Under the pieces are notes generated by a model. The model worked only from the letters and a program-made list of their open reading frames with translations. It was not told where the DNA came from and made no database searches. The position numbers and the translations under genes are program-made. A stretch of DNA of 64,000 nucleotides, from contig NZ_JACVOU010000003.1 in the NCBI RefSeq assembly GCF_018882205.1, positions 62,001 through 126,000 of the forward strand, in the 5' to 3' direction. This stretch comes from Polynucleobacter bastaniensis. GTDB lineage: Bacteria > Pseudomonadota > Gammaproteobacteria > Burkholderiales > Burkholderiaceae. This document shows, in pieces, positions 1 to 6,919 of this stretch. Each line of letters begins with the position of its first letter. Within the stretch, counting starts at the first letter, position 1.

Positions 1-153
1 GTTCGCGCAGGCGGAACGATTAAACGAGGCCAGGCTTTCAAACGCCACATCCTCACCAAGAAGACCACAAAGAATAAGCGTCACCTACGTGGTACTACCG
101 AAGTTGCGAAGGCAGACGTTAAGTCCATTCGCTCCATGCTTCCATACGCTTAA
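1..153 (+). CDS. rpmI: 50S ribosomal protein L35, 3' part
   Basis: This is the last 50 codons of L35, a small basic protein of the large ribosomal subunit; the start lies outside the window. The reading frame has no stop from base 1 to the TAA at 151-153. It encodes the typical Lys/Arg-rich pattern with a KRHILTKK segment, KNKRHLRG and a C-terminal MLPYA. L35 is normally about 65 residues, so roughly 15 residues are missing. rplT follows after 25 bases, the usual rpmI-rplT pair co-transcribed with pheST. Confidence 0.95.
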   Translation, partial: VRAGGTIKRGQAFKRHILTKKTTKNKRHLRGTTEVAKADVKSIRSMLPYA

Positions 154-178
154 CCTCAGACTAGATTAGGAGAAATAA

Positions 179-544
179 ATGCCAAGAGTCAAACGTGGGG
201 TTACAGCAAGAGCCCGTCATAAGAAAATCACCGATGCCGCAACAGGCTATCGTGGACGTCGTAAAAACGTATTCCGTATTGCTAAGCAAGCAGTTATGCG
301 TGCTGGTCAATATGCATACCGCGACCGTCGCAATAAGAAACGTGTATTCCGCGCATTGTGGATTGCTCGTATCAACGCGGCAGTTCGTCAGCATGACATG
401 ACCTATAGCGTATTCATGAATGGTATGAAGAAAGCTGCGATCGAACTCGACCGCAAAGTGCTTTCTGATATGGCCATTGCTGACAAGGTGGCTTTCGCTG
501 CTTTGGTTACTCGGATCAAATCCGTAGTAAGCGCCGCAGCTTAA
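179..544 (+). CDS. rplT: 50S ribosomal protein L20
   Basis: L20 binds 23S rRNA early in large-subunit assembly and in many bacteria also represses its own operon. The product has 121 residues, against about 118 in the family. It starts [16 protein letters not shown] and contains the conserved [18 protein letters not shown] and RDRRNKKR segments typical of the long RNA-binding N-terminal helix, followed by the globular C-terminal half. A purine-rich TAGGAG lies just upstream of the ATG. It sits between rpmI and pheS in one transcription unit. Confidence 0.97.
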   Translation: MPRVKRGVTARARHKKITDAATGYRGRRKNVFRIAKQAVMRAGQYAYRDRRNKKRVFRALWIARINAAVRQHDMTYSVFMNGMKKAAIELDRKVLSDMAIADKVAFAALVTRIKSVVSAAA

Positions 545-572
545 TTCTTAGTCCACTAAAAACTAAGCTGCA

Positions 573-1619
573 ATGGTTTCTCTCGACCACATTGTCGAGG
601 ATGCTAAACGTGATTTCCTCGGAGCTGCCGATCCGGCAGCTCTAGAGGACGCGAAAGCCAAGTATCTCGGTAAGTCAGGTGTTCTCACTGAGCGTTTAAA
701 AGCGCTTGGTGGAATGTCGCCTGATGAACGTAAGAGTGCTGGTGCTCAAATTAATCAAATCAAAACCCAAGTAGAAGCTGCATTACAAGAGCGTCGCCAA
801 GCATTGGCTGATGGGGTATTGTTGCAACGTCTTGCGGCGGAATCAATTGACGTTTCTTTGCCTGGCCGCGGCCAAGCGGTAGGTAGCTTGCATCCTGTGA
901 TGCGCACCTGGGAACGTGTTGAAGAGATCTTTCGCTCGATTGGGTTTGATGTAGCTGATGGTCCTGAAATTGAAACTGATTGGTTTAATTTCACCGCCTT
1001 AAATAGTCCCGAGAATCATCCTGCACGTTCCATGCAGGACACCTTTTATATCGATGGCAAAGACTCCAACGGAAAGCCTTTGCTATTGCGTACCCATACC
1101 AGCCCAATTCAGGTTCGTTATGCGAGTGAGCATGTCAAGAAATATGCTCACGCTGATGTCATGCCGCCAATCAAAGTGATTGCGCCTGGTAGAACCTATC
1201 GCGTGGATAGTGATGCAACCCATTCGCCAATGTTTCATCAGGTTGAGGGCTTATGGATTGCTGAGAGCATTTCCTTTGCTGATCTCAAGGGCGTATATAC
1301 CGATTTCCTCAGAACCTTTTTTGAAACGAATGAATTGCAAGTTCGTTTTCGCCCATCGTATTTCCCATTTACTGAGCCTTCAGCTGAAATCGATATGGCC
1401 TTCGGTAGCGGCAAGCTAGCTGGCCGTTGGTTGGAGATTTCTGGTGCAGGGCAGGTTCATCCAAATGTATTGCGTAATATGGGTATCGATCCAGAGCGCT
1501 ATACCGGTTTTGCTTTTGGCTCTGGCTTAGAGCGTTTGACGATGTTGCGTTACGGCGTAGATGATTTACGTCTTTTCTTTGAGAACGATCTCCGTTTCTT
1601 AGCGCAATTTCCAGCTTAA
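573..1619 (+). CDS. pheS: Phenylalanine-tRNA ligase alpha subunit
   Basis: This is the catalytic subunit of the alpha2-beta2 phenylalanyl-tRNA synthetase. It activates phenylalanine with ATP and charges tRNA-Phe in the cytoplasm. The 348 residues are close to the family norm. Residues 1-90 form the charged N-terminal coiled coil that contacts tRNA. The class II catalytic core follows, with a [11 protein letters not shown] segment (motif 2 region) and motif 3, [11 protein letters not shown], at about 318-328. The ATG is 28 bases after rplT without a strong Shine-Dalgarno, which suggests translation within the ribosomal-protein transcript. pheT follows directly. Confidence 0.97.
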   Translation: MVSLDHIVEDAKRDFLGAADPAALEDAKAKYLGKSGVLTERLKALGGMSPDERKSAGAQINQIKTQVEAALQERRQALADGVLLQRLAAESIDVSLPGRGQAVGSLHPVMRTWERVEEIFRSIGFDVADGPEIETDWFNFTALNSPENHPARSMQDTFYIDGKDSNGKPLLLRTHTSPIQVRYASEHVKKYAHADVMPPIKVIAPGRTYRVDSDATHSPMFHQVEGLWIAESISFADLKGVYTDFLRTFFETNELQVRFRPSYFPFTEPSAEIDMAFGSGKLAGRWLEISGAGQVHPNVLRNMGIDPERYTGFAFGSGLERLTMLRYGVDDLRLFFENDLRFLAQFPA

Positions 1620-1650
1620 TCGGCTAACCTTTTAATAGTAGATAGCGCAT

Positions 1651-4122
1651 ATGCAATTTTCTGAATCTTGGTTACGCCAGTATGTCAATCCCTCACTCGA
1701 TAGTAATGCCTTAGGTCACGCAATGACGATGGCTGGGCTTGAGGTGGAAGAGCAGTATTCAGTAGCGCCTGCATTTACGAAGATTGTGGTCGCACAAATC
1801 CTTTCGGCAGAGCAGCATCCCGATGCAGATCGCTTACGTGTTTGTAAAGTGGACACAGGAACTGGTCAAGAATTACAAATAGTCTGTGGTGCACCGAATG
1901 CACGGGCTGGCATCAAGATTCCTTGTGCATTAGTTGGCGCAGAATTACCGCCAACTGAAGCGGGTGCGAATTCAGCAAATAAGCCCTTCATAATTAAAGT
2001 AGGCAAACTACGTGGCGTTGAAAGCCAAGGCATGTTGTGCTCTGGTCGCGAGCTGGGTCTTGGCGATGATCATGAAGGTATTTTGGAGTTACCTGTAGAT
2101 GCACCAGTTGGTGAAGATATTCGTAAATACTTAAACCTAGATGATCAGATCTTTGTCATTAAGTTAACACCCAATAAGGCTGATTGTTTATCTCTGATGG
2201 GTATGGCACGTGAAGTGTCAGCAATCACAGGTGCTGCATTGTGCGCTCCCAAGTGGACTCCTGCAGATGTCTCAATACAGGATAAGCTCAAAGTGAGCGT
2301 TGAAAACACCAATCTTTGTGGTCGTTTTGCTGGTCGCGTGATTCGTGGTGTTAATCCAAAAGCTCAAACGCCGGACTGGATCGTGCAACGTTTATCTCGC
2401 TCAGGTCAAAGAAGCATTTCTCCTTTAGTCGATTTGTCTAACTATGTGATGTTAGAAATGGGCCAGCCGACCCATGTATTTGATATTGATAAATTAACTG
2501 GTGACTTATCAGTTCGTTGGGCAAAGTCCGGAGAAAGCCTTGAGTTATTGAATGGTCAGACTATTACTTTGCAAGGTCCAGATTCTGCAGGCAAGATTCA
2601 AGATGCTGGCGTGGTTGCCGATCAATCAGGTCCCGTAGCATTAGCCGGGATTATGGGTGGCAATCACTGCGCAGTAACGGACGACACAAAAAATATTTAT
2701 GTTGAAGCGGCTTATTGGCAGCCTTCAGCAATTCAGGGGCGTGCACGTCGCTTTAATTTCAGCACCGATGCAGCGCATCGCTTTGAGCGTGGTGTTGATC
2801 CTCAAAATACAGCTAACTGCCTTGAGTATTTAACGGCTCTGATTGTTGAAGTATGCGGTGGCCAAGTTGGCCCAATGGATGATCAAGTATTGGCTATCCC
2901 TGAGCGCAAACCAGTCAGCCTGCGTTTAGCACGTGTCATGAAAGTCATCGGTATTCCGCTAACTGCACAAATTATTACTGACGTGTTCAAACGTCTCGGT
3001 TTTGAGTTCAAGCAAGAGGCAGGTGATGTATTTGTCGTAACACCACCTAGCTATCGCTTTGATATCGAAATTGAAGAAGATTTAATCGAAGAAGTCGCAC
3101 GTATGTACGGCTTTGAAAATATTCCTGATGTTCCACCAGTCTCCTCTTTAAAAATGAGTGTTAGGGCTGAGGCAAAGCGTGGAGTCCATTTATTGCGCCA
3201 GCGTCTAGCTCTGCAAGGATATCAAGAGGCAGTGAACTTTGGATTTACTGATCTTGAGAGTGAGCAACGCTTAGCTGCCGCTACTGAAAAAGATCTCATT
3301 GCTGTTCTCAACCCGATTGCCAATCAATATGGCGTCATGCGCAGCAATCTGTTGGGTGGTTTACTGGGTAATCTCAAGTCAAATCTGAATCGCGGTGCTG
3401 GCCGTGTTCGCTTATTCGAGACTGGCCGAGTATTTAAACGTGATGCTAGCGTGCGAGAAGAGGCTGGCAAAGTTGCAGGCTTTCATCAGCCGCAGCAGCT
3501 TGGCGGTTTGGCTTACGGCTCATTTATAGCGGAGCAGTGGGCAAGTGCCGATCGTGCAGTCGATTTCTTTGACGTGAAGGGTGATTTGGAGCGCGTGCTT
3601 GATCCCTTGCATTTCAGAACTGAGGCAGCCGTGCATCCAGCGCTCCATCCTGGTCGCAGTGCACAAATTCAGTTAGTGACACCAGCTGGCAAGCTCAACA
3701 TTGGCTGGATTGGTGAACTCCATCCTAGACTGCAACAGGCTTACGAGTTACCACAGGCACCAGTGCTATTTGAAATGGATTTAGAGGCCATTCGCAATTT
3801 AGGTATTCCGCAGCCGGAAGAGTTGAGTAAGTTTCCTGCAGTGCAACGTGATTTGGCTGTAGTTGTGAAGCAGACTGTTTCAGCACAAACTTTGCTTGAT
3901 GCAATGAATGCGAAGAAGCAGAACTTTGTTAAGGCAATTGAGCTCTTTGATGAGTTCAAGCCAAAGGCAGGTTCTAGTAGCATGGCTGATGATGAGAAAA
4001 GCCTAGCCTACCGTGTGACTTTGCTCAATCCACAGGAAACGCTTCAGGATGCACAAATTGAAGCGGTAATGACTGCTTTATTAGCGACACTCGAAAAAAA
4101 TTGCGCAGCCCGTCTGCGCTAG
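1651..4122 (+). CDS. pheT: Phenylalanine-tRNA ligase beta subunit
   Basis: This is the beta subunit of phenylalanyl-tRNA synthetase, responsible for tRNA-Phe recognition and for editing mischarged tyrosine. It has 823 residues, full length. Visible modules are an EMAP/OB-type tRNA-binding domain near residues 39-150 (HPDADRLRVCKVDTG), the B3/B4 editing domain, the B5 domain, a catalytically inactive class II-like core (SYRFDIEIEEDLIEEVARMYG) and a C-terminal ferredoxin-like anticodon-binding domain from about 728 (FPAVQRDLAVVV). It starts 31 bases after pheS. Confidence 0.97.
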   Translation: MQFSESWLRQYVNPSLDSNALGHAMTMAGLEVEEQYSVAPAFTKIVVAQILSAEQHPDADRLRVCKVDTGTGQELQIVCGAPNARAGIKIPCALVGAELPPTEAGANSANKPFIIKVGKLRGVESQGMLCSGRELGLGDDHEGILELPVDAPVGEDIRKYLNLDDQIFVIKLTPNKADCLSLMGMAREVSAITGAALCAPKWTPADVSIQDKLKVSVENTNLCGRFAGRVIRGVNPKAQTPDWIVQRLSRSGQRSISPLVDLSNYVMLEMGQPTHVFDIDKLTGDLSVRWAKSGESLELLNGQTITLQGPDSAGKIQDAGVVADQSGPVALAGIMGGNHCAVTDDTKNIYVEAAYWQPSAIQGRARRFNFSTDAAHRFERGVDPQNTANCLEYLTALIVEVCGGQVGPMDDQVLAIPERKPVSLRLARVMKVIGIPLTAQIITDVFKRLGFEFKQEAGDVFVVTPPSYRFDIEIEEDLIEEVARMYGFENIPDVPPVSSLKMSVRAEAKRGVHLLRQRLALQGYQEAVNFGFTDLESEQRLAAATEKDLIAVLNPIANQYGVMRSNLLGGLLGNLKSNLNRGAGRVRLFETGRVFKRDASVREEAGKVAGFHQPQQLGGLAYGSFIAEQWASADRAVDFFDVKGDLERVLDPLHFRTEAAVHPALHPGRSAQIQLVTPAGKLNIGWIGELHPRLQQAYELPQAPVLFEMDLEAIRNLGIPQPEELSKFPAVQRDLAVVVKQTVSAQTLLDAMNAKKQNFVKAIELFDEFKPKAGSSSMADDEKSLAYRVTLLNPQETLQDAQIEAVMTALLATLEKNCAARLR

Positions 4123-4164
4123 GTTTAATATTAGCAACAGATCTAGTAAGAAGAGACTTTGGCC

Positions 4165-4488
4165 ATGAATGATTTAGTTAGCAACGATACCGTTACCAAG
4201 AATGAGCTCTCGGAAGCTCTCTTTGATCAAGTTGGTTTAAATAAGCGTGAAGCTAAGGATATGATTGACGCCTTTTTTGATCGTATTGGAAAGTCTCTAG
4301 AGACGGGTGTTGAGGTGAAGATTTCTGGATTTGGTAATTTCCAGTTACATAATAAATCTGCCCGCCCAGGCCGTAATCCAAAAACTGGTCAAATGATTCC
4401 AATTGCAGCCCGTCGCGTTGTGACATTTCATGCAAGTCAAAAGCTCAAGGACGTAGTTGAGTCTCATGCTCGAGAAAACAGCATTTGA
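4165..4488 (+). CDS. ihfA: Integration host factor subunit alpha
   Basis: This is the alpha subunit of the heterodimeric DNA-bending protein IHF. The 107-residue product has the HU/IHF fold: N-terminal helices ([20 protein letters not shown]) and the beta-arm region ending GRNPKTGQ, which inserts in the minor groove. An in-frame TTG at 4159 would add two residues, but the ATG at 4165 is preferred because it lies at normal distance from the AAGAAGAG upstream. It follows pheT by 42 bases, as in many proteobacteria, and overlaps the MerR gene downstream by 23 bases. Confidence 0.95.
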   Translation: MNDLVSNDTVTKNELSEALFDQVGLNKREAKDMIDAFFDRIGKSLETGVEVKISGFGNFQLHNKSARPGRNPKTGQMIPIAARRVVTFHASQKLKDVVESHARENSI

Positions 4489-4816
4489 TACTGGGTCGGT
4501 GTTGCTGAGTTCGCAGCTCCCCCCAATTCCCTCTAAGCGTTATTTCACTATCGGTGAGGTATCCGATCTTTGTGGCGTTCGTTCTCATGTGTTGCGCTAT
4601 TGGGAACAGGAGTTCACCCAATTAAGTCCACAAAAGCGTCGCGGTAATCGTCGTTACTATCAGCACCATGAGGTTGTCTTAATCCGCAAGATTAGGGCGC
4701 TTTTATATGAAGAGGGTTTCACGATTAGTGGTGCCCGCAATCGTCTTGATGAGGCTCGCGGCGAGCTTCGCTTGCGTGATGAGTTGCAGGCTGTCCTGCA
4801 AATTCTCTCCAAATAG
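4466..4816 (+). CDS. MerR-family transcriptional regulator
   Basis: A 116-residue protein with a MerR-type winged helix-turn-helix at about residues 26-95. It contains [22 protein letters not shown], then the wing (RRGNRRYY) and a short C-terminal helix. It lacks the long dimerisation helix plus metal-binding Cys typical of metal sensors, so the ligand is unknown. The ATG at 4466 is used here; a TTG at 4457 is the alternative. It overlaps the end of ihfA and precedes tRNA-Pro. This ihfA-merR-tRNA-Pro order is, as I recall, common in Burkholderiales. Confidence 0.88.
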   Translation: MLEKTAFDTGSVLLSSQLPPIPSKRYFTIGEVSDLCGVRSHVLRYWEQEFTQLSPQKRRGNRRYYQHHEVVLIRKIRALLYEEGFTISGARNRLDEARGELRLRDELQAVLQILSK

Positions 4817-4841
4817 TTGCTGATACAATTTTGCTTCTCGT

Positions 4842-4918
<77 letters not shown>

Positions 4919-4940
4919 TTCAATTTGGCATTTACTTCCT

Positions 4941-5342
4941 ATGACATCAAACTCAAATAACACTACCTATTTTGGATTGACCATCCCTTTTTTGGCTCAC
5001 TTGGGGGTTGTTCCTGAATACGCCGAAGCGGGAAAGTCGCGCATTAGCTTGGTCATCAAACCAGAATTTGAGAATAGCTTTCAGATTGCTCATGGTGGTG
5101 TTGTCATGACCCTACTGGACTTTGCGATGGGAGCGGCAGCTCGCAGTACCGTGAACCAGCAACTTGGCGCCATGACCATTGACATGAACGTCAGCTTCCT
5201 GCGCCCAAGTATTGGCAAGATTGTGGTGGAGGGTAGTGTTCTGAAGTTTGGTAAAACGATTCATTATTGCGAGGCCATAGTATTAAATGAGGCCGGTGAA
5301 GTTACTGCTAAATCTAGCGGTACATTTATGCTGAGAAGGTAA
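4941..5342 (+). CDS. PaaI-like hotdog-fold thioesterase
   Basis: A 133-residue protein of the PaaI/YbgC-like thioesterase family, which hydrolyses acyl-CoA or aryl-CoA thioesters in the cytoplasm. The hotdog signature is visible: [21 protein letters not shown] at about 50-71 (the HGG helix start), then [13 protein letters not shown] and the C-terminal strand [11 protein letters not shown]. The substrate cannot be told from sequence. It stands alone between tRNA-Pro and the hns-like gene. Confidence 0.85.
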   Translation: MTSNSNNTTYFGLTIPFLAHLGVVPEYAEAGKSRISLVIKPEFENSFQIAHGGVVMTLLDFAMGAAARSTVNQQLGAMTIDMNVSFLRPSIGKIVVEGSVLKFGKTIHYCEAIVLNEAGEVTAKSSGTFMLRR

Positions 5343-5411
5343 TATTTACATTATAATTATAAATATAGTATTTATAACGATTATGTTGGTTATCTAGTTT
5401 ATTAATGCAAT

Positions 5412-5449
5412 ATAGGCTTATTTCCATAAGGTTATAAGCCTATTTTGAA
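5412..5449 (+). terminator. Hairpin, probable terminator of the thioesterase gene
   Basis: A perfect 10-bp inverted repeat (ATAGGCTTAT at 5412-5421 and ATAAGCCTAT at 5434-5443) with a 12-base loop that has an inner CC/GG pair, followed by ATTTTG. It lies 70 bases downstream of the thioesterase stop. The T-run is short, so termination may be weak. Confidence 0.5.
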
Positions 5450-5474
5450 TATAAATGATTATTTTTTAATATAT

Positions 5475-5483
5475 TGATATAAT
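5475..5483 (+). promoter_or_regulatory. Extended -10 promoter of the H-NS-like gene
   Basis: The sequence TGATATAAT matches an extended -10 element (TG, one base, then a perfect TATAAT at 5478-5483). No good -35 hexamer is seen at 16-18 bases upstream, which is normal for extended -10 promoters. Transcription would begin near 5490, giving a leader of about 55 bases before the ATG at 5546. The surrounding 5343-5545 region is very AT-rich. Confidence 0.6.
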
Positions 5484-5492
5484 GGAATTTTA

Positions 5493-5517
5493 GGAACAGC
5501 AAATCCTTTGTTGTTCC
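5493..5517 (+). promoter_or_regulatory. 5' leader hairpin of the H-NS-like mRNA
   Basis: GGAACAGCAAA at 5493-5503 pairs with TTTGTTGTTCC at 5507-5517 over 11 positions (one G-U pair) around a 3-base loop. It falls at the predicted extreme 5' end of the transcript, upstream of a weak GGAT ribosome-binding site. No T-run follows, so it is not a terminator. A role in mRNA stability or regulation is inference. Confidence 0.5.
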
Positions 5518-5545
5518 ATCCATCTATTATCTGGATAAATTAAAC

Positions 5546-5830
5546 ATGTCATCATATAAAGAGTTGTTAGCCCAACGTGAATTGTTGGATAAACAGATTA
5601 AAGAAGCAGTTTTACGTGAAAAGGCTGATGGGATTGCTAAAGCTAAGCTCATTATTGAGCAGTACGACTTAAGCGCGTCAGACTTATTCAGCCGTAAATC
5701 TGGTGCCCGTAGTTCTGGCGGTAAGGTTGCCCCCAAGTACCGCAATCCATCGAATGGTGATACTTGGACTGGTCGCGGTAAGGCGCCAAAATGGATCGAA
5801 GGTAGAGATCGCAGTAGCTTCTTGATCTAA
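5546..5830 (+). CDS. H-NS-family nucleoid protein
   Basis: A 94-residue histone-like protein that binds AT-rich DNA and silences genes. The N-terminal third is a charged dimerisation helix (LLAQRELLDKQIKEAVLREK), followed by a basic linker (RKSGARSSGG) and the C-terminal DNA-binding domain KYRNP, then TWTGRGKAPKWI, the family signature. It is a single-gene unit with its own extended -10 promoter and a strong terminator. Its size and architecture match the short H-NS/BpH3-like proteins of Burkholderiales. Confidence 0.93.
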   Translation: MSSYKELLAQRELLDKQIKEAVLREKADGIAKAKLIIEQYDLSASDLFSRKSGARSSGGKVAPKYRNPSNGDTWTGRGKAPKWIEGRDRSSFLI

Positions 5831-5865
5831 AGTATTGATTTAAAAAGATTTATTACTTAAAAAAA

Positions 5866-5894
5866 GCCGCTCAATATTCAATTGAGCGGCTTTT
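5866..5894. terminator. Bidirectional rho-independent terminator
   Basis: A perfect 10-bp stem, GCCGCTCAAT (5866-5875) and ATTGAGCGGC (5881-5890), with a 5-base loop. It is preceded by a run of A and followed by TTTT, so it can serve both the H-NS-like gene and the convergent minus-strand regulator gene. Confidence 0.9.
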
Positions 5895-5919
5895 GAGCTT
5901 TATAGAGTTGCTTTAAGGT

Positions 5920-6621
5920 CTAGGCACACTTTCGATTGAGCGCCTGAATAAATATAGGCTCCAAGAGTTCGTGGCGATTTTTATCCCCCAAGGTATTTTC
6001 AAGTTCTGGATTAGTAGCTGGATAGCCAATAATCAGAGGATTTTGGTCAATCAGGCCATTTTCAAGCTCCTCCTGAAGTACTTCAGGGTAGCGCGACTTT
6101 ACGCCAACCGTATTTTCATCAGCCAGGCCTATAACCCCAGGATGAAGGCGAATAAATCCCTCATCTACCAAAATGGGAATGCGCTGCGTATCTCTGTTTT
6201 TGCTCAAGTAATGGATGAGATGCACCTGCTCGACTGGTGGAATCAGGGCATCTAGGAATATGAGATCGGGGGAAATTGAAACTGCCTTCATCAGACCCTC
6301 AAGGCTATCTACAGATACCTCCATTTCCACCTTTAACTGCCAGCACTGAATAGATTCGATTAATTCATGGCTATTTTCAGCCCTTCTGAATATCCCCATG
6401 GCAATACAGTTTTGGGTAGTCTTTTGGCGCATTGCTCTTTTACGGCGGGCAAGTTGCTGGTCTAGAGAGCTTGCCAGGATACGTCGGTGACCCCCACGCG
6501 TCTTCCAGGCGATTAACTCACCTAATTCAACCATTTTCTGAACCGTACCAAGTGATACCTGTAGCACTTTTGCGCTTTGACGGGTGCTTAGATATTCTAA
6601 TTCTGAGGTAATCGCTTTCAT
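5920..6621 (-). CDS. Excisionase-type HTH protein with degenerate receiver-like domain
   Basis: A 233-residue probable transcription regulator. Residues 8-58 are a helix-turn-helix of the excisionase/BldC type (YLSTRQSAKVLQVSLGTVQ, then the wing KTRGGHRRI). After a basic linker (about 58-70), residues 72-185 resemble a response-regulator receiver. PDLIFLDALIP places Asp124 at the phospho-acceptor position and VGVKSRYP offers Lys175, but the acidic pair expected at the end of strand 1 is absent, so phosphorylation is doubtful. The last 45 residues match nothing I recognise. It is monocistronic and convergent with the H-NS-like gene. The domain reading is from motifs only. Confidence 0.65.
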   Translation of the reverse strand: MKAITSELEYLSTRQSAKVLQVSLGTVQKMVELGELIAWKTRGGHRRILASSLDQQLARRKRAMRQKTTQNCIAMGIFRRAENSHELIESIQCWQLKVEMEVSVDSLEGLMKAVSISPDLIFLDALIPPVEQVHLIHYLSKNRDTQRIPILVDEGFIRLHPGVIGLADENTVGVKSRYPEVLQEELENGLIDQNPLIIGYPATNPELENTLGDKNRHELLEPIFIQALNRKCA

Positions 6622-6919
6622 ATGTCCCTAATCTCATTAATTTATTTGGAGATTTAGAGAATACGAATCAAGTCTGGGGGAATCTGTCAGGTATGGTTTA
6701 AATCGGAGTAGGAAAATTCTTATTCAGCCCTTAAAAGGTGAGGATTACCCTGAAAGTCCTCTAATTAGCGAAAGTCCTTTATGAATCAATGGGTAGTCGT
6801 GTTAAATTAGTGTAGTTGTAAGAGTATTCGCACAGATCAATTCGTAAAGTGGTTTAGCCGCAGAGCGAATGGTTTTAACCACAGTCTTTATTCGGGAAAC
6901 CCGATGAAAGGTGAGCATC
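6622..6919 (+). promoter_or_regulatory. Intergenic region upstream of sucA
   Basis: About 300 bases between the divergent HTH-receiver gene and sucA, presumably holding both promoters. I do not see a convincing -35/-10 pair. Two small hairpins lie in the sucA leader: GTGGTT (6849-6854) with AACCAC (6877-6882), and CGGG-AAA-CCCG at 6893-6903 just before the AAAGGTGAG ribosome-binding site at 6907-6915. Confidence 0.35.
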
